Below are positions 39,817-52,852 of a stretch of 64,000 nt of DNA, piece after piece. Position 1 is the stretch's first letter. Every line of letters begins with the position of its first letter. The stretch comes from Panorpa germanica. Taxonomy: Eukaryota; Arthropoda; Insecta; Mecoptera; Panorpidae. A program made the translations under genes and the position numbers. The stretch spans positions 28,006,535 to 28,070,534 of the forward strand of contig OY783203.1 in NCBI GenBank assembly GCA_963678705.1, in the 5' to 3' direction. The notes beneath the pieces are model-generated. The model was not told the DNA's origin, did no database searches, and worked only from the letters and a program-made list of their open reading frames with translations.

Positions 39817-40821
39817 ATGGTTTCCATCGCAATGCCTGGCGATTTGGAGATGTTAGTATCCCATAATAAGCCCGTATTTGGGCACAGTTCCTCGGGATAT
39901 CCTGCTGATAATTATCTCGTCGGAAGATTATACGAATCTCCACGTGTGTCATGTCGTCCACAAGTTCTGACACCGCCACTAAGTCGACGAGCACCACCTC
40001 CAGCAACGTTGTCCATACCACAACCAAAAAAGCAATTAGTTTTACCTACACAACTCTCTCCAAAACGTCCATGTCTGGTTACCCGACAGGAAGACATCCT
40101 AAGTCCAGAGAATAGTATTTCACCATCATCACCACGAAGCAAAAAGAAGGTCGTATTTGCAGACGATCAAGGTCTATCACTTACAGAAGTTCGAATAATG
40201 TCTGAACCATCTGATGTCCCACCTTTCTTAAAACTTGCTTTTACAAATGGATTTTCCCATGATAACTGCGAACCTTGGGAAGTTACTTTTGCTCAACCAG
40301 CTTCCGATTATTTGGGTTTCCGGCGGAAACTAGACGACGCAAAAGTATCATTGGAAAATGTTATTATTAAAGAGAATGAAGATTGCGCCACCGGCACTAT
40401 AAAGGTCCGCAACATTGCATTTAACAAAGAAGTAATTGTTCGAGCTACTTCAGACAGTTGGGAAACACACGAAGATGTTTTCGGCACATACGTCCCCACC
40501 GCTTGCCAATCCAGTGCCGCTTATATCCTTTATGATACATTTTCTTTCAAACTAACCTTACCTCCAAAATCAAGAAAACTGGAATTTTGTGTGGCTTATC
40601 GTTGCGAGGGACAAGAATTTTGGGACAACAACAATGGAGCAAATTACATATTAACTAAGAAAATTATTCCGCGTCTTCCACTCCAGCCGAACAATTTGGG
40701 AGATCTCCAAGATGTTAATAAATCAGTAAATAAATTCAGCGACGCAACAATGGCTAAAATTAGTACGTGGTCCGAATTTTCCAGTTGGCAACACTTAGAA
40801 ATTAATGGACCCTATTGGTGA
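39817..40821 (+). CDS. Glycogen-binding regulatory subunit of protein phosphatase 1 (PPP1R3/Gbs family)
   Basis: A 334-residue protein is encoded in one exon whose acceptor (TTTCTTGTTTCAG) ends at 39807; ATG 39817 is the first in frame and continues as MVSIAMPGDLEMLVSHNKP. Residues 110-114 (KKVVF) form the RVxF-type PP1 docking motif, preceded by a Pro/Ser-rich segment. A CBM21 starch/glycogen-binding domain spans about residues 154-280, with the typical start WEVTFAQP and the signature WDNNNGANY near 269-277. The family tethers PP1 catalytic subunit to glycogen, where it dephosphorylates glycogen synthase and phosphorylase. Length and layout match insect glycogen-binding subunits (Drosophila Gbs-76A/Gbs-70E type), but I cannot say which paralogue. 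The exon begins in phase 0 with AGA GCC CCC before the ATG, so an upstream coding exon is formally possible; the best upstream exon candidate does not keep frame, which favours ATG 39817. Confidence 0.9.
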   Translation: MVSIAMPGDLEMLVSHNKPVFGHSSSGYPADNYLVGRLYESPRVSCRPQVLTPPLSRRAPPPATLSIPQPKKQLVLPTQLSPKRPCLVTRQEDILSPENSISPSSPRSKKKVVFADDQGLSLTEVRIMSEPSDVPPFLKLAFTNGFSHDNCEPWEVTFAQPASDYLGFRRKLDDAKVSLENVIIKENEDCATGTIKVRNIAFNKEVIVRATSDSWETHEDVFGTYVPTACQSSAAYILYDTFSFKLTLPPKSRKLEFCVAYRCEGQEFWDNNNGANYILTKKIIPRLPLQPNNLGDLQDVNKSVNKFSDATMAKISTWSEFSSWQHLEINGPYW

Positions 40822-40935
40822 CCTCTCCGAGCTGCGTTTCGAAAATTTGCGAGAAAATTTTTACACTATAAATAAGGTATGTAATATTTATTATTTTTAT
40901 TTTTGTAGCTGATAAGAATTGTTGCACCGTTAGAC

Positions 40936-40941
40936 AATAAA
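40936..40941 (+). terminator. AATAAA polyadenylation signal after the PP1 glycogen-targeting gene
   Basis: AATAAA lies about 115 bases after the stop at 40821, a normal distance for a short 3' UTR. A competing reading is a 3' UTR intron: a good donor (AAG|GTATGT) sits at about 40877 and an acceptor (CTATTTCAG) near 44557, with later AATAAA signals such as that near 45783. Both could be used alternatively. Confidence 0.5.
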
Positions 40942-43900
40942 ATATGTTCTATATTTATATGAGTCTAGTCATTGGTTGAATGCGTGACCGAGAATTTATT
41001 AGGATAACGTGGACTTTCTAAACCTAACGACGTTTTAATACATCAAATGTCTGAATGGCGAAATCACACCCGCGGAGATTAGTTCATAAATCTGATATTG
41101 TAAGTCGTGAACATCCATAGAGCATTTCTGGCACACTGCAAGACTGGAACAAGGATCCACAAAGAAGCATCGCATAAATTAATAGCACAGCCTTAGTTTT
41201 TTGTATGTTTTCAAATTAACGTCCTTGTTATAAATTTGATTTTATTGATTTAAAGCAAATTAATTATTAATTTGCATAGATTTTGATAAAATGACATTCA
41301 CAAAATTGTTCAAAGTAAAACCTTGTACCACTTATTGTATATTTGGTTTTCTTCAATATTAAAAAAAATGTTTCCATCATTTAATTAATATGAATGATAT
41401 AATAATTTAAATATTGCCCAAATTCCAATACCTAATTTCCAAAATATTACCTGAGTATGATATTCTATAAAATTGGCGTATATATTGATTAAGTTATCTA
41501 TCAGGACTTCAGATATAAAATTATTTTTTAATTAGTCACAGCTGTAGAATAGATTAGCAATGCAAAGTACAATTTAATGGGACAAAGGTTATATATATTT
41601 GAATTCCACTGACGTCACAGGTGCAAAATAGCTTTATATCAATATAATCAGTCTTAGATATAGTAACAGGTTGTTAAACAAGCCCCTCTGCTTTCTAAGA
41701 TTCAATATAGTTTATAATTTTTAATAAATAAGACCAGGAAATTACCCTTACTAAAGTTTTGTACAAATAGCAAAATATACAGCTTCTAACAAAGTTTGTA
41801 AATATCAGTAAAACATAGGAAACTATCCAATTTTAAACTACTCCAGTAAAAACTAACGATCCGAGCACATTGTTATTTAATGCAGTAACAAACTTTACCC
41901 CGCAATGTATTCTGCTTGTTGTTATTGATACATAACCTAAAAAGATAATCATGTAACATGGTCAGTTCTTATCCAAAATATTCTGCTATGATCAATGTAT
42001 CTGTTCACTTTACTTTCATATTATTATCTGATTTGAAAATTGTTCATTAGTCTAAACATATCCCGTTATACTTCCTTTTTAATTAAATCATATCTATGAT
42101 TAGATCTAAATCAAATTTTAGTACATGAAATATACAATAATAAACTATATCAAGTATTATTCATTTAGAATCACATAAATCAAGTACTTTTAAAATACAT
42201 CTTTGATTTTGTTGGGCATTGAAGAGTTATGTGTCTGTCGGCATTACAGAACTCTACATAAACATAACCTATAACGTGAACACAACACGTGAAGTTCTTT
42301 TAAGTGGGTGTAACTGGTTTACATTCAGTTATTATATATGTATAATGTAAACTTTTCTGTTAAGAGAAATTCTCGAAGGTAGTAACTGACTGGTGAAGGT
42401 AGTCTTTAAAACAACTATAGTTGTTATATCAGTATGCACGGGTATAATACAATAAATGAGAAAACACTATAAGGTATAATTATAAATATACTTGTCACGT
42501 AATTTATTAATAATTATATAACAGCATATGCACGCATGAATAATAATTCTTCTATAAAACATGCAAGTATTGTATCTGGTTGGCAGTTTGCACAGATTAT
42601 GGCAGGTTCAATTTATGAAGTTCTTTACATTTGTTTAACACATATCAATTACTAATTCGAAAACAATTCAAGATCTCATGAGCTTTGAACTTACTTTTAA
42701 ATGACACTTTTGGATGAACATCAGAAATTCTTATTTTCTTAATTTAAATGTGTAGTGTGCATGTGTAGTGCATAGTAGGAGTCATAAAAATTGGTCTACG
42801 TTAAATAACTAAGAAGAAATAGGAATATTCATTTCAAACAGTTTTTGTATTACTTACTTTTTTGGGTTAGTACACTTTTATTACCATTCGCATACTCATA
42901 AACAATCGTATGAAGTTCAGTTGTAATATATTCGTACATGCTGCCAAAGTAACAAAGTCTCATTCAAAAAATATAAAATCTGACTGGAGTAGATATGACG
43001 CCTAGCTATTTATGCAACTACAATAACCTTATAATCTTATTTACATATTTAGATAAATTGTTCATTTACTATTAATCGAATAGTATAGGTTATATATAGA
43101 CATTAAATATATAAAACAACTGCATTTAAACGGTTTCTATAATTATTTGGCTTAATTGTTAAGCAGTTGTAAATATTAAATTAAAGATTACCTTATCAAC
43201 ATCTTAAATGAGTAATTTATAATAACTTAAAAATATTACTCATTTTAATCTCAACTATAGAAAAAATCGAACGGCTGACTTCGACGCAGTGGTCTAGAGC
43301 ATTCATGCTTTTTGCCAAACTGCTTTGTATTTGGGTTCGAACTTCGGATCAGCGATAATTTTTGTGGGTCTAATTCTCACATATATGAGGCCACGCAATC
43401 ATGAATATTGCTAACATAGTCGTCGGTGATAGGAACATATAGAACAATAGTTTCTGTAAGTTCAGTATTGAAGCATAGATCTTTAAAACAAAAGTTCAGT
43501 GTGATTTAATATATTGTATATACTGCAAAACACAGAATTGTTTCTGATTTTGTACAGTGTATTGTAGGTTTTTTTTATTATGGCTTATAACCTTATTCAA
43601 TAAAGCCTTTTGAACGTTATCGGTTACCGTTCTATATGCAACTCGCTCAGAACAATTATTCATGGTGTACAATGGTTCTACTTGGCCGTTATTGCCTTGT
43701 CTTAATGTTATTAACGAAGTTAAACCATAGCCCATAAAGTTTAAGAAGGCATGGCTCTGTTATATATATATCATTTTTCATGGAATTTTATTTTTACAAA
43801 TTATATTTAATTTTTTAACTGTAAATTAGGCGTTCTTTGTGAAGAAATACTGCTCCATGGCATTATTTTGACTAAGTACAAGTAACAATTTTTGGCTCAA

Positions 43901-46900
43901 TAGGAAAAACGGAAGTGGCGATATTCTTAATTAACTAATACGGCTCCATTATGCAAACTATTTTCTAAGGTCTTTGTTATCATGAAAATTGAAAGGGTGT
44001 AGTTTTAATGGTTCTGATATTTGCGAGGAAAGTTAAAACAATTTCAGCGCTTAGCATCGATTAGAACACTTTGAAAGCTTTAGTTATCTATCACTAGATG
44101 GCTTGCTCTTCAAAATAGGTAGCAAAAATTCTATTCAGTAATCTTAAACTATACACCAGAAAAGAGACTGTTTTATTAACAAGAAGAGGTCCCGCGTGCT
44201 TAACCCGTAAACAGGCAAGCAGCCTTTATCACCCAGACCACAGTCACTTTACAACACATTTTTAACTAGTGCAACGAGTTCTACAGGCTGTGTCTGTGTG
44301 GGATGTAGGTTTAAATATATGTTCAGGTCCGAACAAGAATCCATTCATTCAATACAAGTAATTCATTTAATAATAGTAATAAAATCAATTAGAATTTTTG
44401 TTACGAAAATTAATTAAGATGTATCATCTTTGTACTTTGGAGATAACCTAGAACGACTTAATTAGGAGATTTAATTTACATTAAAGGATAAAAATTTTAT
44501 AATACTTAATAATAATTAATATATTTTAATTAACAATTTGTTTTTTTCTATTTCAGACTTATAATTCGTGAATTCACCGTGCCAAACACTGACTGACACG
44601 TATAAAAAACATCCTTTTTACATGGAAAGAGAAAATATGCAAAAAAAAGAGAAGAAGAATATTACCCTATTAGCTGTGCTTAAGTAACTTAAAACTGGGA
44701 AAAATGAAGAATAATTTTTGTAATGTAACTATTTACTGTAGCTTTTAAGAAAATCGTTTAATAACTGTACTTGTACAAACTTTGTTAGTAAGTTGAGAGG
44801 CAAACAGCACACTTCTTGTGTAATGTATTTTTATTAAAATATTTAAAATAATGTATGCGAATTTCTTTTTTTGTGGAGGATAACGGCAGCTTTTTAACGG
44901 CCATTTATTTTGCAATACTGAGACAAACCAGAGTGATTGATCATCAATTATCTGTGATATGGTTAACTGATTGATTCAATAGTTTTAAATTATCAGTCAG
45001 AGTGAGAGACTCAATATCAACTTGTGTTAAACTTGATGGTCATACTATCAGTAATGATTGAAATTGGCTTAAACACTTCGTATTGTGCAACTAGCACATG
45101 GTTTTGTCCTACAAAAATGTTGATGTTTATGAATGAATCTTAAATTATTTTAGTTTGTAAAATTCATATTTTATATTTATTTTTTGTAAGAATGGAAAGA
45201 TAAACATTTTAATTGGCATCATGTTATTATTATGTTTTTTAAATTATTTATCATATAATCACACTTGCTTATCAATCACTTAAGGTAATAATGAAACACT
45301 AGTTTTATTAAAGTCTGCTCCAGTAAAACTAGTATTTCTATAAGTAATTTTAAGGAATTTATCTATATATTACTAGCAGACAAAGAGCTTTTTAAAAATG
45401 TACCATTGCATGTAAACCTGCTTTGTCGAATATATTTACCAGCTAATTACCGACACTGGTCCTATAGACAATTCCTTACTTTAACAGCACTAGCTTGTTA
45501 TACTACATAGCTGCCACATTATAGATTTTAGATGATAAAAATTTAATTATTTTTATATTTTTTGTAGATTTTAATATTTTTTTACTGTAACTTAACAACT
45601 GTAGTAGTTGCATAGCTTGGCCCTTGGTTCTTACAAGGGGTATTATTATTATTATTAATATGATAGAATGTTATTATTATTGTCATTATAATTATTACGA
45701 TATTGTATAATCGGCAGCCGGGACGCTTAAGCAATCTCTGTAGCTCCCAACAAATATATAATTCAATTCAACTCGAATTTGAAATAAAGTTCCTAGCATT
45801 AAATTAAATGTAATTTTTTATTTTAATATATATGGGACAAATAATTTCGCTATTCTTTTTAATTAAGGTTATATGGTATTTAAGGTTTTAATTCAACTCT
45901 AGTGTTATATACATAGAATATAAGTAACATTACAAACTCGTTGAATTGGTTATTTCTTTTTAAATACAATGACCTTTTATTTTATTTCTTGTTCAAAAAT
46001 TATTTTATTAAATTTGTGTGAAAAGACTGAAACTTTTTTATATATAAAAATATAATAAATATGAAAAAAATATATATATTTAAAAAATTGACTGTTATAA
46101 ATTCAATTTTAAATTTTATGTTAAAATATATTTAGATTATCTTATGTTATTAAATTTATAAAGAGTTATTACTACATAGATATTATTATACATAGAATAA
46201 AAATATGATGTGAAAAAGAAGATCTTGTCAAACAATTCATTTAATTATAAGTCTAGGTTAGCGATATTACTCAACTTTATAATGCGTAGATGAGCTTTTA
46301 TGTGTTTGTTGTCCAGTTAAAGTATCATACTCGTATATTTATCAATATCAAACTTGTTAATATATTTTTTACTGTAATTATTGTTTACTTTATTATTCAC
46401 CCTTTATTTAATCCCTATCATTTTCTTTCAATATTCAATGATACATTTATTGCTAGTTATACTCAGTGACAGACCAGGTTTTTAATTTTAATCCCTATCT
46501 CTATTTCTAAAATACAGTAACTAAAAAATAAATTTTATAACAGTAAGACTAGGCTACAGATTACTTTTGCAGAAAGCAGCGAACAACGACTGAACTGACC
46601 GAATTCAACACTTAGTTGTGGCAAAAACATATTGGCTCGCCTTGCAAAACATATTTGGGGTGGCACTGGTTATGCTTTTTACTGACAATGAGTATAACAG
46701 CAGCTTCTGTTTCTAATATAGTTTTTACCAAAACCAAGTACAGATTTGTCGATATTGGAAATAGTATTAAGTGTCCCACTTCTGAAACTACCCTCATCTA
46801 TGTGCAAGGTATGTACTTACAACACACGTGGCATAATCACAATGACTTAAACAGTAGTGGCAGAACTACTATTGAAAATAGATCAACATTCATTAAAACG

Positions 46901-47225
46901 AGTATTATAAATTTAATATCACATTGAGTCATTGGAAATCAAATACGAACAAAAATGAAATATTTAGAGAAATTATTTTCCTAGGACAAAAACCAATTTA
47001 GTTGTTTTGACATGTTGGTGGTTTGTGTCTTTGGATAGTTGGTTAAAATTTATATAGATGGAAACTTTTTCTGCTAAAAAATGATTATTTCAAGCAAACT
47101 TTCATATGGTATTTTTTTTTTTAACTCTTCTATTATAACTAATTATAACTAATGAAGTAGTACGATTGAAGACGGTAAATATGTACAATATTTTTGCACA
47201 AGATAATACAAAGCAAATTGTTGCA
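40942..47225. other. Intergenic or 3' UTR intron, mostly featureless
   Basis: Contains the old SINE at 43268-43440 and a possible 3' UTR acceptor at about 44557. Nothing coding is supported. Confidence 0.5.
43268..43440 (+). mobile_element. tRNA-derived SINE, old copy
   Basis: GCAGTGGTCTAGAGCATTCATGC, GGGTTCGAACTTCGGATCAG and CACATATATGAGGCCACGC match head, B box and body of the young SINEs, with heavy divergence. Ends near GTCGTCGGTGATAGGA. Confidence 0.6.
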
Positions 47226-47237
47226 CCGAAAGATTTA

Positions 47238-47512
47238 TTTATTTTTTTTTTTTTTTTTTTATTTAACGTCGGCCTATTTCCGATGCTGAGTCCTATCACC
47301 GACGACCTCCTTCAATGTTGGCAGTATTTATGGTGTCGTGGCCTCATATATGTGGGCTACACCACTGCCTAATAACTGTACGATTATGTATGACCATAAT
47401 CAATATAAGTTCATAATAACCAAACCCAGAAAATATATATCTGGTCCGGGGATCGAACCCGAAGACACAGCAGTCGGCGTCAAGCATCAATGCTCTCGCC
47501 GACTGTGTCGTC
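47238..47512 (-). mobile_element. tRNA-derived SINE, young copy with target-site duplication
   Basis: On the minus strand the head reads as a tRNA-like promoter: an A-box-like CAGTCGGCGAGAGC and a perfect B box GGTTCGATCCCCGG, then CAGATATATATTTTCTGGG, a body, and an A-rich tail (the T run at 47238-47262). Direct repeats CCGAAAGATTTA at 47226-47237 and 47513-47524 show retroposition. Confidence 0.85.
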
Positions 47513-48351
47513 CCGAAAGATTTACTTTATTTAGAAGTAAGCAAACTTTTTAAATGTTGACTAAACTATTACAGTTATGTTACATTTTGTGAAACATGAA
47601 ACCTTAAATAAAAAGTAAATTAAAATGCTTAGAGGTACGTATTCAATATATCTTTGACTAAGAAAATACCGGATGATAAAATAAAATGTAGGTCATATTT
47701 CTTTAAGTAAGGTAAAGTAAAATCAGTTTTAGGTAAGGAAGATACATTAATATGAATATGGATGGAATATATACTTATTTAATATAGTGGTGTATTGATA
47801 AACATTAAAGTTGACGGAGATAGAGGAAAGAGAAGGAATGGCAGAATAGAAACAGGAGGAAGAGTAGTAGGAGGAGCGAAGCAGTAGCAGTAGAAGTTTT
47901 GTTTTTATTTTTATAAGGATAATATTTTTCTTTTCGTTTGGAAGGAGTGAGAATGTTTAAATTTAATAAGGATCAAAATTGAATTAAGCACAATGATTTG
48001 TAAATAAATGAGTTAGGGCACAAGAATGTATTAAAAATAAAAATAAAATAACATTAAAGTTCCAGTTTGAAAGCCTAATAATGTTTCCAAAATTGACAAT
48101 TTTGTTAATTTAAAACTATAATAATAATATATATATAAAAAACCAAAAAATTTTTTATGATTATTTATTAATTAAATAATCCCACAATAACAAAAATTTC
48201 AATTGATAAAATGACAATAAAAGTAAATGAATAAAACATAATATTTTAAAATATTATTTAAAATTAATTTTTAAAAAGAATTTCAAATGTTAAAAATATT
48301 TGATTTTAAAATTTTTTATTTTAAAATAATCACTAGTTCGGTGCCCTATAC

Positions 48352-49641
48352 TTACCCATGTCTATCACGCTTCTTCTTTTTCTTAGACTTAACTAATGTC
48401 CAACATTGTTCTTTCAATTCTTGTTCTTTGTTCTCATTAAAGGACTTTCCCAGCTTCATTGTAAGTTGGCATCGTTGCATTTCCTTGGTCTCCAAAACGT
48501 CTGTACCAGTTGCAACTTGTCCGCAACTTTTTTTTTGTCTATTGTCCTTAATGTATTTATACATTCCATTCTTTTGTGGAGATTCTTTTCCTGGACCTCT
48601 TAGAGACTTGTGACTCTCTTCTTTTTCTTCGTTTTTATTAAAACATTTCTCGAGCTTCATTTCACGTTGGAATCCGTTTGTTTTCGTAGTCTTCGAGATG
48701 TCTATACCAGTTGCAATTTGTCTGGAACTCTTTTTCTGTCCATTATACTTAAAATCTATAAAGCTTTCATCCTTTTGAGACAAATCTTTTCCCGGATTCC
48801 TTTCAAACTTGTTGCGTCTACGATAACTAGACTTAACTAATGTCCAATCTTCTTTTTTCTCTTCTTTTTCTTCGTTCATATTAAAAGACTTCTGCAGCTT
48901 CATTTCACGAAGGAATCCTGTCGTTTCTATTCGTTGAATATTCTTTTCATCCTTTTGTGGCGAATCTTCTAGTTTCTTGTAGGTAAGTAATTTCCAATCT
49001 TCTTTCTTCTCTTCTTCTTCTTCTTCGTTCACATTAAAAGACTTCTCCAGTTTCACTTCCGGTTGGCATCCGTCCGTTTCCTTAGTTTCTAGAAAGTCTG
49101 TATCAGCTGTTACATATCTGTAACTCTTTCTTCGTCCATTGTCCCAACTTTTTTTATAGTTTACATCCATTTGTTGCGAAACTTTTAGCGGAGATACTGC
49201 TTGTCTTGTCAATTCTTTTCTTTCAATATTCTGCTGCTTAGTAAGCACACCAGTGCTAGGGCTAATCAAATCTTTATGTTTGTTAGCTTCTGCAGGATTA
49301 TATGTGATCTGATTGCAGTCATTCCAATCTTCTTCAGGCTGTGGAAGTTTCGCATTGATGACCTGAATGTCGACTGCTTGTGAATCATTTGCATCACATT
49401 CTATGTATCTGTATATTTTCCAACTATCTGGACAGTTTAGCATATGTTCTTGCAACAGCTCTTCCGTTTTAAACTGATGTGTAAAATTATAAGTACAAGT
49501 ACGTGGTTTCTCCGGGCAGCGTTGCAGATGGATCTGCAATCTTGATGGCGACATACGATGGCTCTTATCGTAAGGACATTTCACATTGACATCTTCTATG
49601 TCTTGAACATTTCGTTCTATCTTTTCTGTTGGAGGCAACAT
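48352..49641 (-). CDS. GTSF1/Asterix-like CHHC zinc-finger protein with repeat-expanded tail
   Basis: The 429-residue open frame starts at an ATG (49641) preceded by an in-frame TAA with no other ATG between; a polypyrimidine-CACAG acceptor ending at 49705 suggests a short 5' UTR exon. Two U11-48K-type CHHC fingers are visible: C22-x5-H28-x9-H38-x3-C42 and C49-x5-H55-x10-H66-x3-C70. A GTSF1-like acidic tryptophan motif (PEEDWND) follows at about 102-108. Residues 165-429 are Lys/Glu-rich degenerate repeats with an [ML]KLxKSFNxNEE...EDWxLV core (about 195, 247, 328, 395), alternating with a KKSxRQVATGTDVLETKET-like block (about 170, 302, 370). Known GTSF1 proteins are about 160-170 residues, bind small-RNA-related RNA through the fingers and bind PIWI through C-terminal aromatic residues. 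The tail expansion is unusual. The terminal TAA lies inside GG|GTAAGTA, so the mRNA may splice onward and the true C-terminus may differ. Confidence 0.8.
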   Translation of the reverse strand: MLPPTEKIERNVQDIEDVNVKCPYDKSHRMSPSRLQIHLQRCPEKPRTCTYNFTHQFKTEELLQEHMLNCPDSWKIYRYIECDANDSQAVDIQVINAKLPQPEEDWNDCNQITYNPAEANKHKDLISPSTGVLTKQQNIERKELTRQAVSPLKVSQQMDVNYKKSWDNGRRKSYRYVTADTDFLETKETDGCQPEVKLEKSFNVNEEEEEEKKEDWKLLTYKKLEDSPQKDEKNIQRIETTGFLREMKLQKSFNMNEEKEEKKEDWTLVKSSYRRRNKFERNPGKDLSQKDESFIDFKYNGQKKSSRQIATGIDISKTTKTNGFQREMKLEKCFNKNEEKEESHKSLRGPGKESPQKNGMYKYIKDNRQKKSCGQVATGTDVLETKEMQRCQLTMKLGKSFNENKEQELKEQCWTLVKSKKKKKRDRHG

Positions 49642-49704
49642 GTTGTATATTTTCTTGACGGACGGAGTGCTGGAGAAGTCTTACTGGCACCAACTCTAAG
49701 TGAA

Positions 49705-52700
49705 CTGTGAACAAAACAGAAACATTTCTCTGTAATCTCAATCAAAAATAACTAACAAAAGAAATGTTGTTTATTGTTTACTGCGCTCAGTAAAATAGTT
49801 ACACAATCATTTCAAATGTAAAGACATTTGTTTTGTGAACCATTTCTTAATTATCTTTTCTTTCTATAATTATGATTTGTCATGGTCTACCATAGCCACC
49901 ACAGTACGTAATTGTATAAGTTTTACTAAATAATTTTTTAATAATTATAAGTTTTTTCAAAAACTGGGAAAGTATTATTGACATCCATTTTTAACTTCCT
50001 AATAAATTTAGATCTTTGCAAACTATATAACTTATGCAACTAAATATAGGGTTGAAAATTTATATAAAAAATTATTTTAAAGAAGCTGAAATGGAATTTT
50101 GCAATGTTGATGCCTTGTCACCGGTGGAATCTGGCATGGGGGGGAATACAAAGTTTATTTTGAGCGAAGGATTCAAGTAAATTAAAGTTGGAGAGGAGTA
50201 GTTGTATTGAAGTTTATAGTCGAGTAAGTGTGAAAGTTCACTATATGGCAAAAAAAGGACTAGGGTCCTATGAAGCAGAGTTATATATAAAGTACACATT
50301 GATCGAAATCAAATTATCAAAGCTCTCAAATGGCAGGGTATCTTACTTTTGCTATTAACAAAAAATTGTTGTCAAACAAGTTGTTAAAACACGTCATTGT
50401 TGTTTCCTACATTTTTGGTTAATAACTTTTATAATAAAAGAGATATAAACAAAAACAATTAGGTAACAATAGTAATAGTTTAATAAAAATGCACCCAGAA
50501 TCAGTGTTTTCAAGAACCCAATGATCATGACCTAAAAAATGAATGAAATTGTTTTCTTATAAGACTGCTTAAGCTTGACGGGTAATTTAATTTTTTTTCG
50601 TTTGAAAATAATGAATCAAAAAACATGAAATATTATAAATAATCTTTTAATCATACTGTTACTGAAAAAACCAGATTTTTGAAACAAAGATTTGAAAAAA
50701 TAAATGTTTATTGATTCTAGGCATAACCAAACAAATTGATGCGATATTGTACGCCTTCGATTGAGGATTTCCAAATTGATGAATTATCGTATGTGTACAA
50801 TAATTATGCTACATCTGATAATGGTGGCTAATATATATTAACATACCTTTCAATTAAAATTCAACAAATGGTTTCACAGGCCTATTTTTATTTGTGGCAA
50901 AATTTGAATAAGAAAAACCGCGAGAATGGTTTACGGTTATATATATTTATAGATAAAATATATCTATCAACAAATTTAATAATAATAATAACTATAAATA
51001 TTATTAAATATAAGAATAATATTAAATATTATTACGTATTGTTATCTGAAGTCTATTACTTGGAGTGCTTCTACAAATATTATTTTAACACCTACCAAAT
51101 ATTCGATATAATTTTTGTTGGTAATTGTACATAGGTAAGTATGTTACAGATGATAATGCGTTGGTTTCTGCGACCGTATTGCCTAGAAGCACCCCCTCCC
51201 TCTAACAGTTCAGTGATCTTTTATTGTTGTGTTTATTCTTAGTGGTAGTCATTCAGTTATGTTGTGAATTGCATCGTTTTCATTTTTGTCCTGGTTAAAA
51301 CAAACGTTATTGTCATTTTCTTATTGTTGTTAAATATTTGTAAATGAAATATTTATATAAAGTTCATATTCTACCCTGTTAAGCCGGTCATATTGGCCCC
51401 GTAAGTTGCATTGTGAGATAACCACGGCGCGGCCTTTTGAACCCGCATCCCATAAGACCCATGCGGTGGCATCTGTTCTGACTGCATTGTTTTGATTATT
51501 TAAGGTATTTATTCACAAGAGATAATTATCATTGTTTTATCAAATAAAATGTTTAAATTTTAAATTAAAATTAATTCATTTTTTGTGAAAAGAGAATATG
51601 AATTAAGAAAATGTTCAAATTTGATAATCAGCCATTTTAGTTACTTTGTTAGGAAATGGAAAAGACACCTGTCAATATTTATATATACAATACGGCTTTT
51701 CCTTGTTTTGTTGCCATTTTGAAAGTTGTATATTTCTGGTAGATAACATTTAAAAGTGACTGTTAAACATAGCTGGTACATTTACGTAATTCATTTCGGT
51801 GTACACATTTGTCAAGTTATGCTATTGTTAAATGATAGTTGTTCAAGACAAAAGTCATATTTTGGCAAAATAGAACCCTTACAAAATTACCCAGCACATT
51901 TTTTATTTATATTTATTACATTTTGGTATTTTTTATTAGAAGAATCGTTGAATTTTTCTTAAATCATATTTGTCAAGAATAGTTTTTTTATGTTGAAGGT
52001 ACATATGTGAATTTTAATTATTAATTATTGCAGAAATATGCATCACATATCAAATGAAATAATATCAAAGGTAAGAATGTAAAAAACATTATAAAAATTG
52101 CAGCTCGTTTTAATTTACATATATGCAAAATATTTTTTGTTTATTGTTATCAATGTTTAGTAATATATTATATTACATTTGTTTATTTACATTCAAAGTT
52201 CCTTTCTCTATCTCCAGAATTGTTTGTTAATTCATTAGCAAACCACCATTTTGTTTATAACACTTCTGGAAGCCGGTTGATTATTTCTGCAGGTAAAATA
52301 ATTTTTTAACAATAATTTTAGTAATAATTAGGTCATAATTTATAGATATTTGTAGGAACAATGTAAGTATGTTTGTATGCCGTGTGGTGTAGATAGGAAT
52401 TCGTGTTAATCTGTATGTCATGGAATATGATACCCTGCTTTGAATGTCGAGTGTTTTACAGTTGTGAAAATATAAATATTTATTTCCAAGAATCATGTAG
52501 ATTTCAAAACTAATTAGTTTAATTTGTTTAACGAACTTATTCGGTATGTATCGTCACAGAGCGCGAAGAACCAGTAGTGGAATTGAATCGTTGGAGAATA
52601 GTAACAGACTTAGTTTATTACCATCAAGCTCAGTACACTTAATTGTTATAATAAACTTTTCATAAATTGTGTGATCCAGTGTAAATCTGTTCTTACTCAC

Positions 52701-52820
52701 GAATCAATTTTATTACGGATTCAAAGGCTCATTGGTGGAGGTTACTTTATTTAAATATATTTCATATATCAACACAAATCAAACTCATTAGTTTAAATTT
52801 GCATCTGTTTTGGCATTTAA
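49705..52820. other. Interval between the GTSF1-like gene and the head-to-head pair
   Basis: AT-rich, with no repeat copy or coding exon recognised. It should contain the promoter of the GTSF1-like gene; an intron probably lies upstream of the acceptor at 49705. Confidence 0.45.
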
Positions 52821-52852
52821 TCACAAATAACAAATAGTTGATTTATTTCTTG

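Noticed and set aside
46616-46927. 103-codon plus-strand frame with a donor-like CAAG|GTATGT near 46809
   Set aside because: Could be an exon, but no homology, no acceptor-framed partner and a competing minus-strand frame; too weak to annotate.
48287-49383. Plus-strand frames of 60-108 codons
   Set aside because: Antisense shadows of the GTSF1-like coding region.
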